DNA of 64,000 bases from Pseudomonas wadenswilerensis (GTDB lineage Bacteria; Pseudomonadota; Gammaproteobacteria; Pseudomonadales; Pseudomonadaceae), in assembly GCF_900497695.1 (NCBI RefSeq), contig NZ_UIDD01000006.1, forward strand, positions 186,001-250,000, in the 5' to 3' direction. The notes under the pieces are model-generated. The model worked only from the letters and a program-made list of their open reading frames with translations. It had not been told where the DNA came from and ran no database searches. Of this stretch, positions 17,431 to 28,151 are shown in pieces. The first letter of the stretch is position 1; every line of letters begins with the position of its first letter. The translations under genes and the position numbers were made by a program.

Positions 17431-18402
17431 TTACAGATAGCTCATAATGAAGATGGCTTCCGCATTAGCACTACCTGCCTCTAAAGCTTTTCCTGGCAAT
17501 CTGACATATGAAGCATTGAGCGGAATTTCAAAATCACCGGCACCACCTTGATAACCACTGACCTTGTAGGTTTTACCCAAAATAACTGCTTGTCCTAAAT
17601 GATCCATTATTTTTAAAGCCACACCTTTTGCACCAGATCCATTATTTAAACCAATCACTCCACTGACACCACTAACAACAGGAGTTCCAGGTGCATTTTC
17701 TATTCGATAACTTACAGACTTTAATCCTTTAGGGCATTCAAGCAAACCAATACTAAAGCTTACCGAAGAAAGCTCATTCTCACCATCAAAGTCAGATAGT
17801 TTGTAGTCATCCCCCATGCGCACTCTAACATCAGGAGTTTCACAGCTCCCGTAAACCATTTGCACATCACCTGAAAGATAAAAATCAAACGCCACGAAGT
17901 CGCCAGCCATCACCTTCCCTAAATGGCCGCCGGGTATGATCGGTCTTCCTTCATGAGAGTCAGAGATCTTTATGATCGATAAACGTGCCCTCCGCCCAAG
18001 CCATTGACCAGGACTTGTATTAGGGCCGTAGAGTGTTGAGCCATAACTAGAGAATGTTCTATCCTGGGTCGCGTGCTGACCAATGTAACTCACCGAAAAC
18101 CCCAAGCCTGTATCATTTATGGGAAAGACCGTGGTCCCGTGAGTCGGATGGGCACCGAACTTAACGTTGGGCTTTAGTCCGAAAGGTTGTTGGCTGTTAC
18201 ACTGAATGTAAACGTCAGGAATAGTCACTTCACTCTCATAAATAACCGTATTAATTGGTATATCTTTACCAACAACCAGATTGCGCGCAGGAAAATTTAC
18301 AGCACCAGTACCTACTCCTTTGCAAAGGGCTGCCATTGCCTCGTTAGAACAGAGCTGAAGCAATAGCCAGAACACAAAAAGTCTAATCGGACGAATTGAC
18401 AT
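17431..18402 (-). CDS. Fimbrial tip adhesin (two-domain, FimH-like layout), orphan copy
   Basis: 323 aa. A signal peptide of about 24 residues (MAALCK at the end) precedes an N-terminal receptor-binding-like domain to about residue 185 with paired Cys, and a C-terminal pilin domain. The pilin domain has RVRMGDDYKL, NNGSGAKGVALKI, the G-x-F-x-I-P-LNASY strand, and the ending AEAIFIMSYL, a donor-strand-accepting C-terminus. Strongly A/T-rich. It stands alone beyond the phosphorelay genes, 9 kb from the usher operon, but its promoter has the same Rcs-like box and -10 spacing as the pilin promoter. A decayed relative lies at 26958-27993. It likely caps the fimbria made by the usher at 30839. Confidence 0.82.
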   Translation of the reverse strand: MSIRPIRLFVFWLLLQLCSNEAMAALCKGVGTGAVNFPARNLVVGKDIPINTVIYESEVTIPDVYIQCNSQQPFGLKPNVKFGAHPTHGTTVFPINDTGLGFSVSYIGQHATQDRTFSSYGSTLYGPNTSPGQWLGRRARLSIIKISDSHEGRPIIPGGHLGKVMAGDFVAFDFYLSGDVQMVYGSCETPDVRVRMGDDYKLSDFDGENELSSVSFSIGLLECPKGLKSVSYRIENAPGTPVVSGVSGVIGLNNGSGAKGVALKIMDHLGQAVILGKTYKVSGYQGGAGDFEIPLNASYVRLPGKALEAGSANAEAIFIMSYL

Positions 18403-18974
18403 TGCACTTAACTCAAAAGAAAAACATATGTCCTAAAATAATAATCGATCTTCATCGTTGCGTCCTTCAGACGATTCTTAAAATTCAGTATTGGCAACAT
18501 CGCAGCAATCCACTACCCAGCTCAAAGAAGGGCTATACGATGACATGCAACACGTTGGCAGACCTTTGCCTCAGTCACTAAGTACTGGTGACACACCGGG
18601 CTACCTACAGATACCTTGCGTTGCTTGCTGTCACTCTCGGGCTTGCTCAGGGAGGTCCATTGATTGAAATGGCTTGGGAGTGTGGTCTGTTTCTTCGTTG
18701 CTGATGGGTGCGTAGAGTGAACCGTTAGGAAGTGCCTTAAGGGTCTCTTCTTGAAAATCTGGCAGAAAGAGCTGAATCACCACCTCAACTCTCTTATGCC
18801 GCCAGTTCCCCGTGCCCCCTCCCGCGGCAGTGAGGTCCTTAACGCGGACCTGTGCGCTTCTGTTGGGCGAAACCTTTACCCTATTGTTCGGATAGGCTTT
18901 TTGCAGCTAGGTGCGAAACAGAGTAACGGTTGCGCCTATGCTTCGTTGTGGTGGTGCCGATGGGAATAGCCTGT
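18403..18974. other. Intergenic region between tip adhesin and rcsB-like gene
   Basis: About 570 bases. The first 80 carry the tip-adhesin promoter with its Rcs-like box (18467-18480). No gene could be supported in the rest. An imperfect palindrome TTAGGAAGTGCCTTAA lies at 18725. Confidence 0.6.
18439..18480 (-). promoter_or_regulatory. Tip-adhesin promoter with Rcs-like box
   Basis: Minus strand: TAAGAATCGTCTGA (18480-18467), then 23 nt, then TATTAT as -10 (18444-18439). The ATG at 18402 is 36 bp downstream of the -10. One arm is a perfect match to the pilin box and the other differs by one base. Box-to-(-10) spacing equals that of the pilin promoter, placing the box at the -35 position as in RcsB-activated promoters. 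Confidence 0.72.
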
Positions 18975-19613
18975 TTAGTTGAAAAGTTTTCGCTCTATGC
19001 AGTAAGTCAGTAAGTCTTGGTCACTATTAACCTCCAGCTTGCGCATTACTGATGTTTTTTGTGTGCTGATCGTCTTGGCACTTCTATTCTGACTGCGGGC
19101 AATATCGCTGACACTTTGTCCAGCCACGAACAGGCGCAGTATTTCGTGCTCTTTGGGTGATAGTTTAGCGAACCGTTCGTCTAGAGCGGCTGTCACCGAA
19201 GTTGGTTTCTGTCCAGTACTTTTTATCGGATTACCACCGGCAACAGCCTTGAGCGCAACTTGAATGTCGTTGTGCAACTGGTTTTTCTGAATGACCCCGA
19301 CCACACCCAGTTGATACAGTCGGGTCAGAATCAAGGGGTTGGAAATCATGGTCAGTACCAGGATTTTCACCGACGGGAATTGCCGTTTCAGATACCCCAC
19401 AAGCTTGATGCCATCACCGTAGGGCGAGTCCGCGGGCATGTTGAAGTCGGTGATGACCAGGTCAATAGGTTGGCGCTCAAGCAGGTCGATCAGCTCGTTT
19501 GAGCAGACGGCTTCTCCCACCACGGTAAAGCGCTCATCACGTTCTATCAGCTCACGTACCCCCAGCAGCACGATGGGGTGATCGTCAGCGATGACAACGT
19601 TTAGTTTTTTCAT
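18975..19613 (-). CDS. rcsB: RcsB-like response regulator (NarL/LuxR family)
   Basis: 212 aa. The receiver domain begins LNVVIADDHPIVLLGVRELI, with the phospho-acceptor Asp in VITDFNMP (about residue 56). It is close to E. coli RcsB, including YGDGIKLVGYLKRQFPS and ILVLTM. The C-terminal LuxR-type HTH reads LSPKEHEILRLFVAGQSVSD then RSAKTISTQKTSVMRKLEV, almost the RcsB recognition helix (RSIKTISSQK). This similarity explains why Rcs-type boxes occur in the island. Last of four regulatory genes, 38 bp after the rcsC-like gene. In PAPI-1 of P. aeruginosa the same gene activates cupD fimbriae. Confidence 0.88.
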   Translation of the reverse strand: MKKLNVVIADDHPIVLLGVRELIERDERFTVVGEAVCSNELIDLLERQPIDLVITDFNMPADSPYGDGIKLVGYLKRQFPSVKILVLTMISNPLILTRLYQLGVVGVIQKNQLHNDIQVALKAVAGGNPIKSTGQKPTSVTAALDERFAKLSPKEHEILRLFVAGQSVSDIARSQNRSAKTISTQKTSVMRKLEVNSDQDLLTYCIERKLFN

Positions 19614-19651
19614 GGCTGGCTATCCGTAGTGTGTCGTTGGGGAAAGTTGAG

Positions 19652-22600
19652 CTATTCAAGGGTATGCAGTAAAATCGTCAGCCGTTCCAGTTTTTGCCTG
19701 ACCTCCAGCCCCAGGGCTGGAGTGACCGTCAACCCCATCAACCGACACTCCAGCTCGGTGAAGGCCGTGGCCATGGCGCTGGCCTGCACAGCACCCAATG
19801 CACCGGCCATACTGTGCAGTTGGCGCGCAACGGCACTGGCATCGCCACTGTCTAGCGCGGCAAGTGTGGCTTGTCTATCCTGTTGCATGGTGCTGATAAA
19901 CAACTCACGCATTTTAGGCGATAGCTGAATCTGGTCGGCGGCGCCCCCAGTCGCAAGGCTTTCATCAGTGGTAATCGTTGGCGCGGGCACGGCTATTTTG
20001 CAGTGTTTCAACAACTGCGTGCGTAAGGTGTGCAGGGTCAGCGGTTTGACGATCCAGGCGTTCATGCCTACGGCGACGCAACGTTCACCGTCTTCGCGTA
20101 ACGCGTTCGCGGTCACGCCAATAATGGGCAAGCCCAGGTCGTGTTGGCGCAAGGCCTCCGCCAATTCATAGCCATTCATGATCGGCATGTTGACATCGGT
20201 CAGCACCAGGTCGAACAGTCCAGGCTGCCACAAGGCAAGTGCCTGCTGGCCATTGGCCGCGACCACTACCGAGCAGCCCAACGCTTCCAGCTGCTCCTTG
20301 ATGATCGCCGAATTAATGGGGTTGTCTTCGGCCACCAGGATATGCAGGTTCAGGCTGCGGATTTTCTTGGGTAATGCGCGGTGGTGTGGTCCTCTGGCAT
20401 CTTGCTGCGCGAGGTAGACGGCCCAGGCAATTGCACGGACATCATGGGCGTCGACGTTCCAACCATCGTTTGAGTACTCTGCCGGGTTAGGCCCTTCTGT
20501 CGTGGCGATTATCCGTGGGCCGGGCCAGGGCGCGTTGTTGCCGGACGGCAACACATCCACCAGCAATGCCGAAACATGTGCTTGCTTCATATCGGCGCTT
20601 ACCGTCCTGGCCTCCACACCCAGGCGGTTGAGCCAGGCACAGATGCTTTGCGTTAACTCGAGAGCCGGCGCCTGGACATAAACAGCTGGCGTTCCTGGCT
20701 CAAATTCAGGGCAGTCGGCCAATTCTCCCGCAAAGTGCTCAAGCGTCAACTGCAGAGAAAAGCTGCTGCCCAGGCCTGGTTCGCTGACCACCTTCAATTG
20801 GCCAGCCATCAGTTCACACAGCCACCAGCAAATCGCCAGCCCCAACCCCGCACCGGCTTCACTGGAGGCGTCGCGGACCTGATAAAACGGGTCGAACAGT
20901 TGCGCTTGCTGGGCTTGGGAAATGCCGATGCCCGAGTCACTGACCTGCCATTCCAGACTGGCTTTCCCGGCGCCTTTTTCCGGTACTCGCAACCGTAGTA
21001 CAACCCTTCCGTTGTCGGTGAACTTGATAGCGTTGCTCAGTAGATTGTTAAGGATTTGTCGGATGCGCAGCGGATCACCACGCACCCGGCCAGGTAGCGC
21101 AGCGTCGATACAGGCATAGAGTTGCAACCCCTTGGCCTGGGCAAAGGCACTGTAGGTGCGCAGGGTGTCCTCTGTCAGTTCCAGGGGGCAAAACTCCTGG
21201 GTTTCGATAGTCATCTGCCCGGCTTCTATCTTCGATACGTCCAGCACATCGCTGATCAACTGAAACAGGGTCGCAGAGGAGCGTTGGATGGTGTGCAGGT
21301 ATGCTTGCTGCCGCGGCTCGAGAGACGTCAACCCCAGCAATTCCAGGGTACCGAGTACACCGTACAGCGGAGTGCGGATTTCATGGCTCATGGTCGCCAG
21401 AAACCGGGTCTTGGCTTCGTTGGCCGAATCGGCGGCCCGGCGGGCTTCTTCAAGTACTGCAGCGTCTTCGATATGGCGAGTGACATCATGGAAGGCACAG
21501 AGCCAGGCATCCTGGTCTTGGTAGCGGGTGGAAATGAACCCGATGTGCAGGTGGCGACCGTCGATCTCCAGGTCGGTCTGCCCAGACTCGATGAGGTCAT
21601 GCTGCAGGTCGAGGGCGGCAACCAATTTGGCGGTGTCTTGCCATTGTTGGGCGTGTTGGTTTTCCAGCAGCACTTTATGGTCGCTGCGGCGTATGACGCA
21701 TAGGCCGGTCGGCGCAGTGTCGATAACTGCACGGCTGAACGCCTCGCTTTCGGCAATGCTCTTATGGGCCCGATGCGCGGGGAGTACCACTTGGGTTTTG
21801 TACCAGCGATTAAAAGTCAAGCCACAACCCAGCCCCGCGAGCACTAACGCAAGCAGGCTGAGCAAGGGCCATAAGGCGTAATCCAGAAAGCTCTTGAGAC
21901 TGATGACGTAAATGGCCGTCCAGGGTTTCTCACCTGAGCTCGTTACTTTGAAAACCAGTCCGTCACTGTTGAAGTTCAACCCTTCACTCAAGATAAACTC
22001 AGGCTTGATGGAACCGACTAACGGCACACCGGACGGTGCAATCAGGCTGAAATGATCGTAGATCGACCATTGCATGATGCGCTCGATGTTGTTCACCTGA
22101 GAAAGGTTCAACAGTGAGGCGACCACCACCCAGCGGCTGGCCCCTTGAATGTTCAACCGTTCCTCTGGCATATCAATATTGACGTACGCGAGGATGGTTG
22201 GGGGCGTAGTGTTATCGAACGCAGCGCTGTATTTGTCCCAGTGAACCTGACCGTCCAACGGCTTCGGGTTTTTGTCGTGCAGTCGTTTCAGTACCTGCTT
22301 CACTACCTCGACAAACTCCCCGCCCTGTATCTGTCCTGCGCCACGCAGTCGCCCGGCGGAGGGCACACTAATGTCGAAATTATCCGGGACGTTGAACAGT
22401 AAAACCTGCGGTGACTGATAGTGTGATGCGGACCAGAACGCGCTGTAGTAATTGGCCAGGTGCGCGCCAACGGCAAAGACTTTGGCGCGTTGGCTGGCGG
22501 CGATCCTGGTTGGACTGATTTTCACACTGAACGGCAAAGAGTACGAGAACTCCAGCGCTTCATAGATATCCGGCCCTTCGTTGGGCAGCGGTTTTTGCAT

Positions 22601-22870
22601 CAGTAACCGTGAACTCTGCGAGTCCAGCAGGTCGCCCTGGGCACTTTGCCTGGATAGCGTGTTGAGAAAACTCTCCTGTTCGCGGATATTCTCCATCAGC
22701 CTCGTAAAGTGAAACCTCACCGTATCGTACTGTTCGTCGAGCATGCGCTGCATACCCCAGTAGCTGATACCAATCAACAGCAACACTATCGCGCAGAGCA
22801 CCATCAGGCTCTTGCTTACGCGCAGGGAACTGTTGGCCAGTTTCTCAAAAAAGACGTGGGAATGATTCAT
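19652..22870 (-). CDS. rcsC: RcsC-like hybrid sensor kinase with HPt domain
   Basis: 1072 aa from ATG 22870, chosen because it directly precedes the membrane anchor. An N-terminal membrane helix (about 20-40), a large periplasmic sensor, a second helix (about 360-380) and a PAS-like linker come first. HisKA with [15 protein letters not shown] (His near 494) and an ATPase domain ([24 protein letters not shown]) follow, then a degenerate receiver, a complete receiver with LVLTDVNMPIMNGYEL (Asp near 890) and a C-terminal HPt with RQLHSMAGALGAVQ (His near 1018). The HPt can pass phosphate to RcsB- and PvrR-type receivers. The gap to pvrR is 84 bp. Confidence 0.87.
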   Translation of the reverse strand: MNHSHVFFEKLANSSLRVSKSLMVLCAIVLLLIGISYWGMQRMLDEQYDTVRFHFTRLMENIREQESFLNTLSRQSAQGDLLDSQSSRLLMQKPLPNEGPDIYEALEFSYSLPFSVKISPTRIAASQRAKVFAVGAHLANYYSAFWSASHYQSPQVLLFNVPDNFDISVPSAGRLRGAGQIQGGEFVEVVKQVLKRLHDKNPKPLDGQVHWDKYSAAFDNTTPPTILAYVNIDMPEERLNIQGASRWVVVASLLNLSQVNNIERIMQWSIYDHFSLIAPSGVPLVGSIKPEFILSEGLNFNSDGLVFKVTSSGEKPWTAIYVISLKSFLDYALWPLLSLLALVLAGLGCGLTFNRWYKTQVVLPAHRAHKSIAESEAFSRAVIDTAPTGLCVIRRSDHKVLLENQHAQQWQDTAKLVAALDLQHDLIESGQTDLEIDGRHLHIGFISTRYQDQDAWLCAFHDVTRHIEDAAVLEEARRAADSANEAKTRFLATMSHEIRTPLYGVLGTLELLGLTSLEPRQQAYLHTIQRSSATLFQLISDVLDVSKIEAGQMTIETQEFCPLELTEDTLRTYSAFAQAKGLQLYACIDAALPGRVRGDPLRIRQILNNLLSNAIKFTDNGRVVLRLRVPEKGAGKASLEWQVSDSGIGISQAQQAQLFDPFYQVRDASSEAGAGLGLAICWWLCELMAGQLKVVSEPGLGSSFSLQLTLEHFAGELADCPEFEPGTPAVYVQAPALELTQSICAWLNRLGVEARTVSADMKQAHVSALLVDVLPSGNNAPWPGPRIIATTEGPNPAEYSNDGWNVDAHDVRAIAWAVYLAQQDARGPHHRALPKKIRSLNLHILVAEDNPINSAIIKEQLEALGCSVVVAANGQQALALWQPGLFDLVLTDVNMPIMNGYELAEALRQHDLGLPIIGVTANALREDGERCVAVGMNAWIVKPLTLHTLRTQLLKHCKIAVPAPTITTDESLATGGAADQIQLSPKMRELFISTMQQDRQATLAALDSGDASAVARQLHSMAGALGAVQASAMATAFTELECRLMGLTVTPALGLEVRQKLERLTILLHTLE

Positions 22871-22954
22871 CGTGCAGCCACGCAAGTGGAGAGTTGATAG
22901 CGGTTGTGCACTGTGACCTCTGAAGCAAGACATGTTCAAAAGCACGTTTGCGGA

Positions 22955-24142
22955 TTAATACGCGCCTGCCGGACCGTCATAGGTTAGCAACTGCTGGAAC
23001 TGATCCGAAGACACGGCGCGGGATATCAGGAAACCCTGAACCTGAGTGCAGTCGATTTTACGCAATAGAGCAAGTTCTTGCGCGGTTTCCACACCTTCGG
23101 CCACTACCGTCAACCCCAATTGCCGACCAAGGGTGACAATGCTGGTCAATGCCTGAGCCAGTTCCGCGTTATCGTTGCAACCCTGCACCAGCGCCCGGTC
23201 GATCTTCAGCTCGGTAAACGGAGTCGACACCAGGTTCATGTAAGAACTGTAGCCCTTGCCGAAATCATCTTGCGACAGGCCGAAGCCCTTGATCCGCAAA
23301 CGGCAGGCTCCAGCGTAGAAATTGCTGATGTCCTGAGGCACCGAGCACTCCATCAGTTCGAAGCAAATTTTCCCGGGGATCCCTTGATGCTGAAGGACAA
23401 ATTCAAGAATACGGTCAGCCAGATCATAGCTGTTAAGCAGGTGAGTCGGCAGGTTGATCGACACTGGAATGTCATAGCCCTGTCGACGCCACTGCGCCTG
23501 GGAGTTGATCGCGTACTCCAGTACTCGCCATAACAGGGGTTCCTCCAGATCGAATGCCTTGAGTACTGGCAGAAAAATTCCCGGTAGCAGCATTCCGTGC
23601 TCGGGATGTATCCAGCGCACGAGCGCTTCGGCAGCAACAATGCGACCATTGACCAAGGCTTTCTTGGGTTGAAACCAGGCCTGCAGTTCACCGTTGTCCA
23701 GAGCCTTGAGGATTGCCTGATGGTCAATGCCCGGCTCGGGAGCGGGTAGGGCGGCATGTTGCAGGCCGATGAGTTGATCGGTCAGGCTGCGCAGTGCGGT
23801 GGCCCGCACCGGTTTGGAGATTAAACCGATCACTTTCACCCCCAGGTTACGGGCTACCAGGCTTGCCCCCATCAGCATGCGCCGCGAGGTGGCGCTCATG
23901 ATGGCGAGAGCAGGCCTGGAGTGTAGGCCGGCCAGCCCCTGGATGAACTGCACGCCATCCATGCCGGGCATCAGCAGGTCGGTGAGTACCAAGTCGAACT
24001 CACGGTTTTTCAAACGGGCAAGGGCTTCCTCGCCGTCTCGCGCGCATTCCAGATGGAAATTCCCCAGTTCACTGAACAGGTGCTGCAAGTGCAAATGCTG
24101 GAAGGGATGGTCTTCAACAATCAAAATGCTACACAGCTTCAT
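22955..24142 (-). CDS. pvrR: PvrR-like response regulator with EAL c-di-GMP phosphodiesterase
   Basis: 395 aa from ATG 24142 (an ATG 5 codons upstream is also possible), overlapping the end of pvrS. The receiver (1-125) has Asp in VLTDLLMPGMDG and Lys in LISKPV. The EAL domain (about 145-390) keeps all catalytic motifs: AAEALVRW, SINLP, CFELME, QDDFGKGYSS, ELKIDRALV, VVAEGVET and QGFLISRAV. It should therefore hydrolyse c-di-GMP when phosphorylated. Homologues PvrR and RocR oppose fimbria expression and biofilm formation. The overlap with pvrS means coupled translation. Confidence 0.88.
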   Translation of the reverse strand: MKLCSILIVEDHPFQHLHLQHLFSELGNFHLECARDGEEALARLKNREFDLVLTDLLMPGMDGVQFIQGLAGLHSRPALAIMSATSRRMLMGASLVARNLGVKVIGLISKPVRATALRSLTDQLIGLQHAALPAPEPGIDHQAILKALDNGELQAWFQPKKALVNGRIVAAEALVRWIHPEHGMLLPGIFLPVLKAFDLEEPLLWRVLEYAINSQAQWRRQGYDIPVSINLPTHLLNSYDLADRILEFVLQHQGIPGKICFELMECSVPQDISNFYAGACRLRIKGFGLSQDDFGKGYSSYMNLVSTPFTELKIDRALVQGCNDNAELAQALTSIVTLGRQLGLTVVAEGVETAQELALLRKIDCTQVQGFLISRAVSSDQFQQLLTYDGPAGAY

Positions 24143-26948
24143 GGACTGCTCTTTCATAAGGCACCAGGCAATTGAACAAGGCCCGCAACGTAAAGGGCTT
24201 GACCAGGCAGTGATTCATTCCTGCCGCCAGGCACAACGCTTCTTCACCGCGCATGGCGTTGGCGGTAGCCCCGATGATCGGAGTTGTACAACCTTGTCGG
24301 CGCAGTTCTCGAGCCAGTTCGTAGCCATTGAGTCTGGGCATGTTCACGTCGCTCAGAACAATGTCGAATTGTTCGCTGCGCCAGATCGCCAGCGCCTCTT
24401 CACCATTGGACGCGAGTTTCACAGTGCAGCCGAGCTCTTCCAGTTGATCGCACAGGATCAACTGGTTGATGACGTTGTCTTCGGCGACCAGGATGTGCAG
24501 GTGAAGCTTTTCCAATTGTTGTGACTCTCCGTGCTCGTTGGGCTTGGTTACCCACAGGCCTTGAGCCTGGCAGACTGCCTCATGAATGGCTTGCAGGTGG
24601 TTTAGGTTGACCTTCCAGCCGCCGGACATGATCTGCGGCTCGTTGCAGCCATCACCGGTGGCCAGCACCAGCGGGCCGCTCCACTCGGGTACCAGACGCT
24701 GGTCGAGAATGCCAGGATGCAGCTCAATCAATACCTTTTGCGAGGTGAGGTCCAAGTGTGACGGACGGCCGACGTGCGGACGGCCCCCCCAGCGACGCAA
24801 CCAGCCGCTGATAACTTCGGCCAGTTCCCGAATCGGCGAGACCACGTAGACGACTTCCGGCAACAGTTTCGTCATGGCGGTAGGCCGAGAGCCGGTTGAG
24901 GGCTTTTCGAGCGGCAGGGTCAGGGAAAAGCTGCTGCCCAGTCCCAGTTCACTGACCATGCGAATATCCCCATTCATCAGATGGGTCAGGCGCTGGCAGA
25001 TGGGCAGGCCCAGACCGGTACCGGCCACCACGTGGGCGTTGCCTTCGGTCTGGTAGAAGGGCTCGAACAGGAACGGTTGATCGTCCTGTGCGATGCCTTT
25101 TCCGGTGTCCGAGACTTGCCACTGCAGGCTCACACGCTCGCCTTCGCAGCTCAGCAGTTTGGCTCGCACCACTACCCGCCCGGAGTCGGTGAATTTTACG
25201 GCGTTACTCAGCAGGTTGTTGAGAATCTGACGGATTCGGGTGACATCGCCGATAACCCAATCCGGCAACTGCGGGGCCAGGCAAGCGTACAGTTGCAAAC
25301 CCTTGCTCTGCGCCGCGGCCGCATAGCCCTGGACCACCTCCTGCACCAGTTCCAGTACAGAAAACCCGCTCAACTCCAGCTCCAGTTGCCCGGCTTCGAT
25401 TTTCGATACATCCAGCACATCACAAATCAGTTGAAGCAAAGTGGCCGAAGAACCTTCAATAGCTTGCAGATAGCCTTTCTGCTGGGCATCCAGGTGAGTG
25501 CGTGCCAGCAGCTCCAGAGTGCCGAGTACACCATACAGCGGCGTGCGAATTTCATGGCTCATGGTGGCCAGAAACAAGGTTTTGGCCTCATTGGCAGCAT
25601 CGGCCAGCTGCCGTGCCTGTTCCAGTGTATCTTCGATCTGGGTGCGGATGCTGATGTCGCTGAAGGCACACAGCAAGACGTCTTCGCCCTTGTAGCGTGT
25701 AGGCGCGCAGCTCAGGTAAAGATGCCGGTCATCGGCGGTTTCAAAGTAATCGGTGAGAATCGGATCGACCGAATCAAAGGCGCGGCGGATCCAGCCAGGG
25801 CATAGTTGTTCACGTTCGTGTCCTTGGCCCAGCCATTGTAGGGACAAGGTATTTTCCAGTACTACCTGGCCATCGGTGCGGCGTAATACGCACAGGGCCA
25901 CCGGCGCGGTCTGGATAACATCGCGGCTGAACAGCTCGCTTTCGACCAACGCCTGAATACGATGGATTGCCGGGGTGATGAAGCGTTGTTCCATACGACG
26001 GGTCAGCACCCACACCAGACTGATGCTGAGCAGGCAGAACAACAATGCGCCGCTCAATTGCCGCCATAACGCCGAAATGACGGCCCGCAAATCGATGGAG
26101 TACACCAACTGCCAGTCCGAAGATTTCAATTGCTTGCGGATCACCAAATGATCGGGCCACCAACCAGCGCCTAAAAAACCGAAAAAGTTCTGACCCTGAA
26201 GCTGCAACAGTTTCTCGCTCAGTGGCGTCACATGACTGTTGGTGAACACCAGCATGCCCTGGGAATTAAGCATCATGAACTCACCGGCGCTTTGATCGCT
26301 CAGGGCGGTGGAGACTTCCTGACTGTCCATTTCCAGGCCCAGCCAGCCGGACTCTCGGTCGCGCTCATCCAGTCGAATGAAAATGTAGAGTCGCGGGTGG
26401 AGGCTCGATTGCTCGGTCAGCCATAACTCTTCAAGCGCTGGGGCGTCGTTGTGTTTCAAGGCTTCCAGATGACTCAAGATCGTTTTGGACAGCGCGCCGA
26501 CCACAGGTGTAGCGCTATACAAACGTGACACTTGGTCATTGATCCCGTTGCTCACGTACAACAGGTTGACTTGTTTGGCCTTCAGGAAGTCGCGCATGCG
26601 TTGGCTCAGCCAAATGCCCCATTGCCGGCCGGGTGTATGGCCCAGTGACAGGTAAACTTCTTCGTCAGCAACCTTCGGGGCGAATTTGGGCTTACGGATG
26701 GCCGACAGGCTCAGGCTTTCCAGCAAGGCTTCACGGGTGGTGAAAAAGGTATGAGCTTCGGCGATCGCGCTGCTCATGTAGCCGCGGCGCTGGGAGATCT
26801 CATTGTTGAACGTATACAGCAGGAAGTTATAGACGCCGCCCAGGATGCCGATCAGCAACACCAAGGCAAAGATGCGCAGCAAGCGTCGGGCGGCAGTGGG
26901 TGTGGAAAGGACTGGGTTGATTTGATGCAGGCGCGTTTTCAATCTCAT
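24129..26948 (-). CDS. pvrS: PvrS-like hybrid sensor kinase without HPt
   Basis: 939 aa. Membrane helix about 22-46, periplasmic sensor to about 290, second helix about 297-318, PAS-like segment, HisKA with [15 protein letters not shown] (His near 464), ATPase domain ([24 protein letters not shown]), a divergent middle domain, and one receiver with [16 protein letters not shown] (Asp near 865). There is no HPt, so output probably needs the HPt of the RcsC-like partner, as proposed for PAPI-1 PvrS. The kinase core is close to that of the RcsC-like protein, suggesting duplication. Start ATG 26948 has a poor Shine-Dalgarno; an Rcs-like box ends 36 bp upstream. Confidence 0.86.
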   Translation of the reverse strand: MRLKTRLHQINPVLSTPTAARRLLRIFALVLLIGILGGVYNFLLYTFNNEISQRRGYMSSAIAEAHTFFTTREALLESLSLSAIRKPKFAPKVADEEVYLSLGHTPGRQWGIWLSQRMRDFLKAKQVNLLYVSNGINDQVSRLYSATPVVGALSKTILSHLEALKHNDAPALEELWLTEQSSLHPRLYIFIRLDERDRESGWLGLEMDSQEVSTALSDQSAGEFMMLNSQGMLVFTNSHVTPLSEKLLQLQGQNFFGFLGAGWWPDHLVIRKQLKSSDWQLVYSIDLRAVISALWRQLSGALLFCLLSISLVWVLTRRMEQRFITPAIHRIQALVESELFSRDVIQTAPVALCVLRRTDGQVVLENTLSLQWLGQGHEREQLCPGWIRRAFDSVDPILTDYFETADDRHLYLSCAPTRYKGEDVLLCAFSDISIRTQIEDTLEQARQLADAANEAKTLFLATMSHEIRTPLYGVLGTLELLARTHLDAQQKGYLQAIEGSSATLLQLICDVLDVSKIEAGQLELELSGFSVLELVQEVVQGYAAAAQSKGLQLYACLAPQLPDWVIGDVTRIRQILNNLLSNAVKFTDSGRVVVRAKLLSCEGERVSLQWQVSDTGKGIAQDDQPFLFEPFYQTEGNAHVVAGTGLGLPICQRLTHLMNGDIRMVSELGLGSSFSLTLPLEKPSTGSRPTAMTKLLPEVVYVVSPIRELAEVISGWLRRWGGRPHVGRPSHLDLTSQKVLIELHPGILDQRLVPEWSGPLVLATGDGCNEPQIMSGGWKVNLNHLQAIHEAVCQAQGLWVTKPNEHGESQQLEKLHLHILVAEDNVINQLILCDQLEELGCTVKLASNGEEALAIWRSEQFDIVLSDVNMPRLNGYELARELRRQGCTTPIIGATANAMRGEEALCLAAGMNHCLVKPFTLRALFNCLVPYERAVHEAV

Positions 26949-26957
26949 TCGCGCACT

Positions 26958-27993
26958 TTAGGCGGGGCCGCGCGCGCGCGATATAAGACGATCCTTAATT
27001 GGTTGGAGGTAATTCATGGTGAACGTGACTTCAGTGTTCGCGGTGCCGGCTTGAAGTTTCTCGTTGGTCAGACGGTAGTAGGCCGCAGACAATGGAATGT
27101 TGAAGTTAGTTTCAGAGGGGTTGAAATCAAGGAGCCGATAGACGGTGTCTAGTTTCCTAGGTTTCCCTGCGCCGTTCATCAACTGCAGGCCGATGCCTTT
27201 GGCTGTCGAGCCGGTGTTGAACACCACGGTACACTTCTCTTGGTCTGTCACCCGGGTAGTGGCCTAGAGCTGATAGGTCATCTTCTGGATGTCGCCTTGG
27301 CATTGGTTGATGGCGATATTGAATTTGATCGCGCAAGGGGTATCGCCGCTTTTGTTAAACTCTTCGAGACGCTAGTCGTCGACCATGGCTACCCTGACGA
27401 AGGAGGCTTGCCAGGAGGGAGGGATCACTACGGTGGGGCTGATCAGATTGAATTCTGTAACCATCACCTCATCGACGTGAAACTTATCTAGGTTGCCGAT
27501 GGGAATTTGATTTTGTAAGGACTGCTCCCCCGATGCCAATTTCAAGCCGTTAGGTTCCTGGCTTATAGGTTATGGCCCTAGAAGATGCATAAGTCATCGT
27601 TGTTTTGTATAAGCAACCCGTACTCCCTCCGAAAGAATAGTGAACTCGGTAGGAGAACCCTATCTTTCCTAGTGGGGACGTAGTAGGTCCTACCTTATCG
27701 GAAATACCAAATGCCGGACTGGTGACTAAGCCAAATGGAAACCAATAATCTTTAGGGCAAACGACGTCAAGCTTTAGCAACGGAACGTTTTCTTGGTATA
27801 CAATTGTATTGATGGGCGTATCTTTCGGGGAGGGGAGGGGCATGCCGGTATTGGCCAGGTATCTTCCTATGTGTACGATTTGGGAGGGATATTGCTAAAG
27901 TATTTGCCCATTGCGCTTGGACCGCATGCAAGTGTCATTACACAAGCGATGCTAAGACAAGTGCGCATTCGATTTTGCTTGTTTGAAGTGCTC
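26958..27993 (-). pseudogene. Decayed fimbrial tip adhesin
   Basis: Starts at ATG 27993 with signal peptide MSTSNKQNRMRTCLSIACVM and soon meets a TAG. Further frames give PKDTPINTIVYQENVPLLKL (27550-27843), parallel to KDIPINTVIYESEVTIPDVY of the intact orphan adhesin. The C-terminal pilin part (26958-27251) reads NTGSTAKGIGLQLMNGAGKP and IPLSAAYYRLTNEKLQAGTA. At least one stop and two shifts break it. Its position right after the fimbrial operon suggests it was the operon's original tip gene. Confidence 0.85.
26984..26997. promoter_or_regulatory. Rcs-like box upstream of the phosphorelay operon
   Basis: TAAGACGATCCTTA matches the pilin box at 13 of 14 bases and lies 36 bp before the pvrS ATG. 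A TAAAGT sequence starts 23 nt after it on the minus strand, but transcription from there would begin at the start codon. The site may therefore be autoregulatory (activation or repression). It overlaps the end of the tip-adhesin pseudogene. Confidence 0.55.
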
Positions 27994-28151
27994 ATTTGAT
28001 AGATCCTATAATTGCTATCGTCGGGACTAATATAGTGATAGTGGTAATTAGCGATAGTCGGGTGTTTCTTGGCCTGTCAGCGACAGCTTACCGTCGGCAT
28101 TGGATGCGTTTGGAAAACATCAGACAAGTATTCATGCATTTGCTGGCCAGT

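Noticed and set aside
18725..18740. Palindrome TTAGGAAGTGCCTTAA as another Rcs-like box
   Set aside because: Centre does not match the box, it lies downstream of rcsB and far from any start codon, and no -10 is placed correctly.
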